DNA of 64,000 nt from Lepidodermella squamata. Lineage: Eukaryota > Gastrotricha. The DNA lies in NCBI GenBank assembly GCA_047495785.1, contig JBLDXI010000015.1, positions 2,914,001 to 2,978,000 on the forward strand, read 5' to 3'. The position numbers were made by a program, and so were the translations under genes. The notes below the pieces were generated by a model, which ran no database searches, was not told the DNA's origin, and worked only from the letters and a program-made list of their open reading frames with translations. Positions 18,906 through 27,608 of the stretch are shown piece by piece. The number at the start of each line of letters is the position of its first letter. Positions within the stretch are counted from its first letter, which is position 1.

Positions 18906-21208
18906 TTAATTGCACAAGGAACCAAGAGTGTCCAAGAACCACTGGTGGCTGATCCACAGGATTGGCTTTGAACTCATGCAAGCCGCCGGTCCCGTCATGC
19001 TCTTGTAAACCGGAATGGCGCACTTGAGATGGGCACAGACCTGGGAAATTTCAGTCTTGAAGTAGCTAGAATACGACAGGAAGTATCTCAGGTCAATAGA
19101 CGATGCTGAAGCAGGCGGAGCTGGGCATTGAGCGACACCGCTAACTTGCCCCTGGTAACAAGTGTTAGAAGCACCTCCGTAGAATCGTGCGGTTCGGAAA
19201 CTGCTGTCTGCTCTGATTATATCCTGGTATGCCATGCCATTTTTAGCAGCAATCGCGGTGACATTCGCAACTTTAGCTGGAACGCATTGATTTCCGCACA
19301 GTGTATAAGTGTACTCGTCTCTGCAATTTAAATCATTGAAACTTGGAAATTTGGGTGAGCTCAGACACAAACCTGTTGGTGGAATCTGATCCGCTGTACA
19401 AGTAAGCAACCCAGCATTTCTGTTTGCAGTCTGCCAGTGACGCTTCATCACCAGGATACACCAAAGATCCCCAGAACGCGCGGTATAGCATGAAGTAGCT
19501 ATCAGCATACCAATCCGGAATAGGTCCGGTTGGTACTGGAGCTGGGGCAGGTGCTGGAGCTGGAGCTGGAGCTTGAGCAGGTGCAGGTGCAGGGGCTGGA
19601 GCTGGGGCTGGAGCAGGGGCTGGAGCAGGTGCAGGTGCAGGTGCAGGTGCGGGTGCAGGAGCTGGAGCAGGAGCGGGTGCCGAAGATGGGACTCCGCCAG
19701 GACAAATTTTGCTGATTTGGAACTCGGAAGCGATTTCGAGGTACAGTTGATACTTTTTGCAGTCGTCAGTATCTGCTAGCTTCTTGTACTCGTTAACAGC
19801 GCACGATGCATACCTGCACGTATCGGGTTTCAGATCCTCAGGATAGCCATTCAAATAGCCGTAGCCGAGTGGGATAGGAACACATGCGGATACTTTTTCG
19901 ATCGGCCTGCATGCCGATTGGTATAGACCGTAGTCAAACCCAGCAGCTGCGTCAGCAACGTCATTCAAAGTTTTCCCTCGCTTGGTAGCAGCTGCAGTGG
20001 CAAAATCACTCATGCCATTGATAGATATGTAGCAGCCGTAAACTTCAGTCAATGTTCTGCAATGTTGTTGTGCAAATAATCAGCAAACAGTTAAACAGTT
20101 ATTGAATTACCTATAACCTCTCCTTGAGCAGTCTCCTCTATTTTTCGTAATTTCCGCGGAAAATGTCTGGACGTTGGACAGCGCAAGGTCGTTGACGCGA
20201 TCGTACGGAAGCACTTTCCCCAAAGTTTCGGGTGTCTCGACTAGAGGAGCCGATACGCCAACGGCAACCGAGTCAGCATAAACCCTGAAGAAACCCCCTT
20301 CTCCCCATTTTGTCCCCCAGCTGTTCAGGCCGACGTAGTAGGGCCTGCCACTCGCTTGATCGACGCCGTAACCCACAAGTGCAACGACGTGGTTAATTCC
20401 ATAATTGGGGCACCCACCGACACCCCAATCCATGATTCCGGAAGTGTATTTGTTCGAACCAGGTGCATTGCTGCAGTACGGCATAACCAGGCAGCCGTAA
20501 TCGTTAATCGCCTGGGTTTAAGCAATGCAGGTTGGTAATTATAAATTACTACAGACTTTTGCTTACTTTCTTAGTGCATGTAAAGCTATCAGCACTGAAG
20601 CTCTTATAACCCCATGAGTTCCACGGCAAGGAATCACCACGTGCCTTCCGGAAGGGGATGCTCTTCGGAACGGCATCGTATCTGCACTGCCCGCGTAAGC
20701 CTTGGCTCATGTAGTCGCGTATCGGATAATCGTCATAGGTTGGCGTGCCACTTTTTCTGACCATGAAATCGAAAACGTCCTCAGGAGCACCCCCGGTACC
20801 ATTACAATATGGCGCATTGCAGTCGATCAATGCCTGTGGAAAAGCTTATATTTTTACGTTCTTCGTTCAGGAGAATGCTAACCTGCTCGGAGATTTTCGG
20901 AGCTGGTTTGCCCCAGGCCTTCGACCAGGCGCAACGAGTTGCAGCAACAGCCGACCAATAGTAACAGCCCTGACAGTGTTGGCTCTTGACGTCGAACCAT
21001 TCCGGATGAAGCTTTGAGTGGTCAAGATTGTCAGGGAGCCCTGTCGTATCACACGTTTCAGTTTCTTGCCTTCCGGCTCCGCGCTGATACTCCAGCAAGT
21101 CGGCACTGCATATCGCTATAATATTATATAGCCAAAGTTAGTTTACTTATAATGAACATGAACGATTAACTAACCAGTTAGAGCCGCCAGAGTTACGAAT
21201 GTGATCAT
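18906..21208 (-). CDS. Papain-family cysteine protease with long Ala-Pro linker, paralogue C (677 aa)
   Basis: Exons are 21208-21175, 21115-20883, 20833-20567, 20511-20111, 20056-19373 and 19320-18906; phases close to 677 residues. Signal peptide [12 protein letters not shown], a pro-region of about 25 residues, then the catalytic domain from LPDN (residue 38). Cys62 ([10 protein letters not shown]), His219 ([10 protein letters not shown]) and Asn241 ([11 protein letters not shown]) form the papain triad. A Cys-rich region follows (about residues 315-440), then about 25 Ala-Pro pairs encoded by a GGTGCAGGAGCTGGA-like minisatellite (19535-19680), then a second Cys-rich domain to the end. I do not recognise the two C-terminal domains. 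Probably a secreted active peptidase whose C-terminal modules bind something or anchor it. Confidence 0.9.
19535..19680. repeat. Minisatellite coding the Ala-Pro linker of protease C
   Basis: 6-bp units of GCTGGA/GCAGGT type are repeated in frame, coding alternating Ala and Pro on the minus strand. The same site is a Thr run plus a few Ala-Pro in B and is collapsed and out of frame in D. The open frames on the plus strand across it are by-products. Confidence 0.85.
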
Positions 21209-21322
21209 AATTCAAAATTAGTTGAAAAAGGAAAGCGGAAATAATGAAATTTTGAAAGATCTTCACGCATATCGAAACAAAACGCCCTCGCCAATGACGT
21301 AATTCCGATGAGGGAGAAAAAC

Positions 21323-21334
21323 ATGTAGATTCAG
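21323..21334. promoter_or_regulatory. Conserved TGTAGATTCAGG element upstream of protease C
   Basis: It lies 115 bp upstream of the protease C start, with a flanking GATGAGGG...ACATG context matching copy A. The evidence for a role is conservation among the paralogues only. Confidence 0.5.
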
Positions 21335-22033
21335 GTGCGCTGTCACCCACGTTCCAATCATCATCCATACGATATATTATATTCTCAAAAGACGGTTAGC
21401 ACTTAAAACCCATGTCATATTTTTTGGCATGGCATTTCATTGTTTTAACAGATGACCTTTGTTTTTACTCGGATCTTACCGGCCGCTTCTGTTATGCCTC
21501 TTTAGTTCAGTCCCCTTACGGAAAACACCGAAGAGCCAGTGCGATGGGTGCAAAATATCCAAAGTCCCAGTCGCATGCAATTGTTGAGTCTGAATCCCCA
21601 TGCGATTTCGCGAAATGAGTCTGAATCTGCCAGCTTTTTTGATTCGTTGATTCTGATACTGCTTTTTACATGCATAATATAAAATGACTTTTTCGGCGAT
21701 TCGACGAAAGTGCTAAGAGTTTACAGTAGGCCTAGTCAACCATGGCTAAGCAAGCGGGCCCATCACCCATCACGTCAAGGTTTCATTGCATTGAGCCCGC
21801 TAATTTTTCGTAAAAATTTAGTATCTTTCAAGTTGTTGATCAACATGAAAGGAAGGTGTATAATTTTCGTGTTATTTTCCTTTCTGGGCAGGCCGGGTTT
21901 GGAGACTCGTGGTTTGGAGGTTGCGTTAACCTTTGACTAGGCCTAGTTTGCGTTGGGCATCGGGTCTGAACACGCTGCTATAATTTCAGGTGGGAAGTAT
22001 ACACCAACCGTGGGGTTGATACGAAAATTACGA
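21335..22033. other. Duplicated upstream region of protease C
   Basis: Up to about 21745 this aligns with 982-1375 upstream of protease A. The rest, to the fold-back element, is unassigned. No gene is seen. Confidence 0.45.
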
Positions 22034-22906
22034 CTTTTTTCCTTTGCAATTTCATTATTTTTATTAAAGAAACACGTGTTTATTTTTTCATGATTCTCAG
22101 CTTCTTCAGCTTCTTCATTTTTTTACTTTTTTCTTTTTTCTACCTTAGAATTTACTCGATCTTCGAAGGTTCGCCGTAAGCGATTACAAAACCTGAATTG
22201 GATGAATTTGATAACAAATTAAAGCTAGATATAAGTAAAATCTTTTCAAATGCGATCATATGCGATCAGATCGACAAAATTATTATGTGTTTCGCAGAAA
22301 CTAAGGAGTAAGTAGAATGAACTGCAAAGATGTTTTTCTTGGGTAGGTTTTATATTTTATAAGTATAAGGCCCCTCCCTCCTCCCCAAAAATGATTAGAA
22401 CAATCAGGCGAAGGTGATATCTCGAGTAGAAGTGATAGAACCTCGAAAAATTGAGTTTTAGTAGCATTTAGGGCAATAGCTTAACCGGATGCTGAGGTAG
22501 TTTTCACAAATATTGCTTTGGTTTAATCATGAAATGATGAAATTAGCGAAGACTAAGTAATAGAATAATTCCTTAGTAGTTATTTGTTGAAAAATAAACA
22601 TTACTGTAGGTAATTTCAGAGGAAACTTTCCAAACAACCAGTCAGCTAAAAAGATGATTACCTTCAAGAACAAAATGACATCCAGTATTCTAATTTCACA
22701 GCTAGATAGATCACATCTCTAGCTTCAATTTGATATCAAATTCATCCTATTCGGGTTTTGTAATCGCTTACGGCAAACCTTCGAAGATCGAGTAAATCCT
22801 TAGGTAGAAAAAAGTAAAAAAATGAAGAAGCTGAAGAAGCTGAGAATCATGAAAAAATAAACTCGTGTTGTTTTAATAAAAATAACGAAATTGCAAAGGA
22901 AAAAAG
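22034..22906. mobile_element. Fold-back element with about 200-bp inverted arms
   Basis: The left arm (22034 to about 22235) and right arm (about 22695 to 22906) are inverted copies. Shared blocks include TTTTTTCCTTTGCAATTTC, CTTCTTCAGCTTCTTCATTT and GTAAGCGATTACAAAACC. The spacer is about 460 bp. No coding frame is evident. It lies between protease C and degraded glycosyltransferase copy 2, which in the D unit are next to each other. Confidence 0.8.
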
Positions 22907-22981
22907 GTGTATGCACCAATTGCATCATATGTCATTAATACCCGTGTAAAATCATCAATTGAGATTGTCATCAATTCATCT

Positions 22982-23045
22982 GCACCTTGGCTCAGTTGGC
23001 TAGAGCATTCGATTCGAGATTTAGGTTCAAGCATGGTTCAAGCGC
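22982..23045 (+). pseudogene. tRNA-Met pseudogene (5' half)
   Basis: GCACCTTGGCTCAGTTGGCT followed by AGAGC matches the 5' half of the intact tRNA-Met at 28655-28728. The anticodon arm and 3' half are scrambled. Confidence 0.55.
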
Positions 23046-23339
23046 TTGTACTCGCATCCCGTTATCATGCTATTAGAGTGCGTAATATGGCGCTGGCTTT
23101 ATAAAATTACATGGCGACGAAGGAATATTTTAATTTCTCGATCATCTTTGTTTGATCAGATGACAAATGTTTTTGCTTATGTTTTACTGCTCGCTTTTCA
23201 TTACTGGCCGTATATGTATAAAGCACCGAGCAAAACTAGGACTGAAATGTTGCACTCAATTGTTGAAAATGAAAGCAAAATAACCTCAAATAGAGAATGT
23301 ATTTCTCGCCGAACTGATTCTTGATCCTTGAACTCATCG

Positions 23340-24780
23340 CTCAGCCATTATTATCTGTTCGAACGGAACGTGGCCCGAATTAAAACTATTTTGACGACTC
23401 CGGCGGTTCATAAGGGCGCTGAAGGAATTGCTAATGCTGGATTTATAAACGACTTCGGACGGCCGAAGTTGCGTAATAGGCTCCGAAGTTGGGCGCGCGC
23501 ACGTCCGAAGAACGAGATCGTCATTTATAAACGCGCACAACTTCGGACAGCGCGCGCGACGTGAGAACAATAGGGCGCACCTAAGTATCCGAAGCGCGAG
23601 AACAATAGACTTCGGACCGCCGTGCTTCGGACAGGCCATCCGAAGCGTCCGAATCCGAAGAGCCGAAGTTACACGCATTAAAGCAATAAATGCTGGCACC
23701 AAAGCGCAGTAAATAAGAAAACACCGGAAGCGACAGCTATTACGATCTAAGCGCTTATAATCCACCTATTATTGGCTTCACTTTAAACGAGGCCACGGTG
23801 CGCTCATGACATGCGCTCCTTGACTTGACCATTGACACTTAAAAGTACACTTTCGCATTTGCCGCGTGCTTAATCCGCTCTAAAGCCCTCACTCGCCGCC
23901 GCTCGCCTGAATTAGCTAATTACGAGGCGACTGCACCTTGCGCCCTTTGAGTTACCGCCCGCTGTGCGTGCAAACAACTGGTGTCATAGACTGCGGATAC
24001 AATAGCTAAAATAAACGTCTAAAATGTTGAATTTTCGAATTTTTCTATGAAATTTATATGCTCATGCTCCTCTCGATGTGAAGAACTCGTTTACATTAAA
24101 TTAAACGGCATTCGAGCATTTTTCCGCAATTTTATTACTCGACCCCGTCGGTTGAGTGCACTCGCCGCGGGAGCGTCATGCCGCGCCACGCGCTTTTGTT
24201 CGGAGCCGCGCACGCCTTACAACTTCGGAGAGCGAACAATAGAAACGTCGGACGAAATTTGCCGCACTTCGGAACTGATAAGGCGTCCGAAGATACGCGC
24301 TTGGGCTCCGAAGTTCGGATACACCCGTCCGAACCGAAGCGCCGTCCGAAGTGTTTATAAATCCAGCATAACTCCTTCTGCCCTCTTTGTACCTATTATG
24401 ATATAATAGCAGGTCATAAAATCCAACTACTACTCGTCACTGATGCAGAGATAGATCAAAAATGCCGCAGTAACCTATAAGAGGCAGATGGAATCGTTGG
24501 CAAGAATCCATCCCCCTCGGACTGTTACGACGAATCCGACTTTCCCATGCCGCGGATGTCACAAATCCCCGTGTTAGCTGATTATTTTTCAAGTTATCGC
24601 ATTTCGTTGGATTTGTTGATATTGACGCTGTTATTGTCACACGGATTATGCGAAGTGATGCAGTTATAAACCGATAGTGCGGGGAGATCACGGCAGATTC
24701 GTTGAGAATTCGAATTGAGTGCCGATACGAAATGCGAACTTGTCGCTATACATTGGGCTGAGAGGTAAGAATAATTTCTT
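23340..24780 (+). pseudogene. Degraded copy 2 of the glycosyltransferase-like gene, split by a transposon
   Basis: Parts 23340-23434 and 24372-24780 align to 27740-28265 of the intact gene, including the region that codes RFVGFVDTDSVFV in the intact copy (about 24597-24645) and the exon 1 donor (GAGAG then GTAAGA). Several stops and shifts break it. A 934-bp TIR element (23435-24368) lies exactly at the gap. Confidence 0.85.
23435..24368. mobile_element. Non-autonomous Harbinger-like element with TAA target duplication
   Basis: The ends are TGCTGGATTTATAAAC and GTTTATAAATCCAGCA, an inverted repeat that extends inward through CTTCGGACGG. The flanks TAA (23432-23434 and 24369-24371) form a 3-bp duplication, as in PIF/Harbinger (TWA). 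Removing the element and one TAA restores the alignment with the intact gene. The interior is rich in CTTCGGA and TCCGAAG subrepeats near both ends. No transposase is present. Confidence 0.85.
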
Positions 24781-25347
24781 CGATGTCAAAATGCCTATCG
24801 TATATCGTATATATTGGAATATAAAGGATTCCTTACTATTTTTTCAAGCGTTCCCTCTCATCCACCTCTCACCTCTCTTATATTTAGAGCCACAATATTT
24901 TTTCTTCGCCACGCACAAAAAGGAATCACATAGAATGCCGCCAATCACCTTCGAAAGAGAGGATTTTCACGGCGAAAATGCCTAGCACCGGGTAGTCGGG
25001 CAAATTTTTTTTTGAGTATCGCTTAAGCTGTATGCAAACAAAAGTATGAGGTATAAATGTGAACGCTAATTTTTACTTGCGCACGTTTTCACAGGTAGCG
25101 TCAAGAGTGTTGGCATTAGACCCTCTCTACAATTTAGGTCCTCCTTTCAACCCTTTCATGGAATAGGTAATTATTCTTATGATAGGGATTGCTTGATATT
25201 TCTTATGTTGCTTTATTTTCCATCACCATCAGAACAAGCCATACACTCGAACTCAACTCATCTTTACGAATTCTCTGAATTCCATTCAACGATTAATTGC
25301 ACTAGGAACCAAGAGTATTCAGACAGGTTTCCAAATAAATACTGCAA
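24781..25347. other. Intergenic stretch and 3' flank of protease D
   Basis: No gene is seen. From about 25205 the sequence matches the 3' flanks of B and C. 25290-25315 still resembles the last codons of the protease C terminal domain, showing that D lost the DNA between. Confidence 0.5.
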
Positions 25348-26945
25348 TCAGACTTGACTCAACTTCAAATTTATTTCACCTGCAAGCTGGAGCTGGAGGA
25401 GCAGCAGGTGCTCGCACGATGGAACTCCGCCAGGACAGAACTTGTTTATTTGAAACTCGGAAGCAACTTCGAGGTACAGCTGAAACTTTTTGCAGTCGTC
25501 GTTATCTGCTAGTTTCTTGTACTCGTTAACAGCGCACGATGCATACTTGCACGTGTCTGGTTTTAGATCTTCAGGATAGCGTCTCAACCAGCCGTAGCCG
25601 AGTGGGATAGGAGCACATGCGGATACTTTATCGATCGGCCTGCATGCGGATTCATGAAAGCCGTAGTTGAAATCTACAACCGCTTCAGCGACGTCATCCA
25701 ACGTTTTCCCTCGCTTTGTAGCGGCTGCAGTGGCAAAGTCACTGAGCCCATTAACAGAAATGTAGCAGCTGTAAACTTCGGCCATTGTTCTGCAAAGTTG
25801 TTGTGCAAATATTCAGTAAATTAGTAACAGCTAATCAGTTTTAGAATTACCTATAACCTCTCTCTGAGCAGTCACCTCTCTTTTGCGGCGAAAACCTGAA
25901 CATTTGACAGCGCTACGTCATTGACACTATCGTACGGAAGCATTTTCCCCAATGTTTCCGGTGTCTCGACCAGAGGAGCCGAGACACCAAGAGCAACCGA
26001 GTCAGCATAAACCCTAAAGAATCCACCTTCCCCCCAGTCTCGTCCCCAGCTGTTCACACCGACGTAGTAAGGCCTGCCACTTGCGTCATCGACACCGTAA
26101 CCCACAAGTGCAACGACGTGGTCCATGTTATACGTGTTGGGGCACCCACCAACACCCCAATCCATAATTCCGGATGTGTATTTGCTCGAGCCAGGTGCGT
26201 CGGTGCAGTACGGCATAACGAGGCAGCCATAATCATTAATCGCCTGGGTTTAAGCAATGCATCGTGTTAATTATAAAATCAAAGTTGACTTTTCCCTACT
26301 TTCTTGGTGCAAGTAAAGCTTTCAGAGCTGAAACCTTTGTAACCCCATGAGTGCCAAGGCAAGGAATCACCACGTGCCTTTCGGAAGGGTATGCTCTTCG
26401 GAACGGCATCGTATCTGCACTGCCCGCGTAGGCTATCGCTCATGTAGTCGCGTATCGGGTAGTCATCGTAAGTTGGTGTGCCGTTCTTTCTGGCCATGTA
26501 ATCAAAAACGGTCTCAGGAGCTCCCCCGCCACCGCAGTATGGCGCAACACAGTCGATCAATGCCTGTGAAAAGAAAAGCTTATGTTTAGCGTATATAGTT
26601 TGGGGGGAATCCAAACCTGTTCAGATATTTTCGGGGCTGGCTTGCCACCCCATGCCTTTGACCAGGCGCAACGAGCTGCAGAAACTGCCGCCCAGTAGTA
26701 ACAGCCTTGACAGTGCTGGCTCTTGACATCAAACCATTCAGGATGAAGCTTTGAATGGTCAAGGTTGTCAGGGAGCCCTGTCGTATCACACGTTTCAGTT
26801 GCTCCCCTCCCAGCTTCGCGCTGATACTCCCATAAGTCGCCACTGCATATCGCTGTAATAAAAGAACGCCAAATTCAGTGAACTTGGAGGGAATATGAAG
26901 GAATAACTAACCAGTTAGGGCCGCTAGAGCTACAAGTCTGATCAT
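25348..26945 (-). CDS. Papain-family cysteine protease, C-terminally truncated paralogue D (447 aa)
   Basis: Exons are 26945-26912, 26852-26617, 26563-26300, 26243-25876 and 25789-25348; phases close to 447 residues. Signal peptide MIRLVALAALTA; the catalytic blocks [20 protein letters not shown] and NSWGRDWGEGG are all kept, so it should be active. Relative to C, an 8-bp deletion near 25870 would put a stop in exon 4 if the old donor were used. A GTGACT donor just before it (AGAG then GTGACT) restores the frame, and I use that. After CPGGVPS the Ala-Pro linker is out of frame and ends in a short unrelated tail. Most of the second Cys-rich domain is deleted. Head to head with the glycosyltransferase-like gene. 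Confidence 0.8.
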
Positions 26946-27042
26946 AATTCGTCGAAACAGAAAAGCGAAAATAATGATCATTTGAACGATTTTCATGAAT
27001 TATATTCAATCGAAACGCCCTCGCCGATGACGTCGGATAACA

Positions 27043-27054
27043 TGTAGATTCAGG
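27043..27054. promoter_or_regulatory. Conserved TGTAGATTCAGG element between protease D and the glycosyltransferase-like gene
   Basis: It lies 98 bp upstream of the D start, inside the roughly 660-bp divergent intergenic region (26946-27608). It could serve either or both genes. Confidence 0.5.
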
Positions 27055-27608
27055 CGTGCGGTCACCCGCGTTCCAATCGTCATATATATGATAGAGTTTT
27101 AAAGTGATGGTTTTAGCGCTTGAAACATCAGTCATTATAGTATTATGCATTGACATCATATTATCTCATTGTTTTAACAGATGAACTTTTCTTTACTCGC
27201 TTGTTACTGCTCGCTTCTGTCATGCGTCATTAGTTCAGTCCCTTAATGAAAGCACCGAAAACTTAGCGGTAGTTGCTTGATCAAACCACCTAGTAGTGGT
27301 GATGCAGATTCGGTACCATTCACATGCAGGGTCCGAACGATCTTGAAATGAAGTAAATTCCGCTAATTAAAATAAGATTTAATGACCCGTCGATGCGAAA
27401 TTAGCCTCATTTAAGCTGAGATGGGTCGATTTCACACGCATTTTGATGTGCGATGAACAATCCTCGAGAAATTACGCAATTCGGACGGCAATGCTGCGGC
27501 CATTGCATCTTACATACAAACCTTCACTGCGCAAAGCATTTCGTTCCAGACTTTTTGTGAATCAGCCACTGCTTTCCGCTTGCATTCACTTTTAACTTTC
27601 GATCGAGT

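Noticed and set aside
19530-19779. Several open frames on the plus strand over the Ala-Pro region
   Set aside because: They are by-products of the 6-bp minisatellite in exon 5 of protease C.
25848-25880. Protease D as a pseudogene because of an in-frame TGA in exon 4
   Set aside because: A GTGACT donor just before the stop keeps the phase of the next exon, so the frame can be intact.
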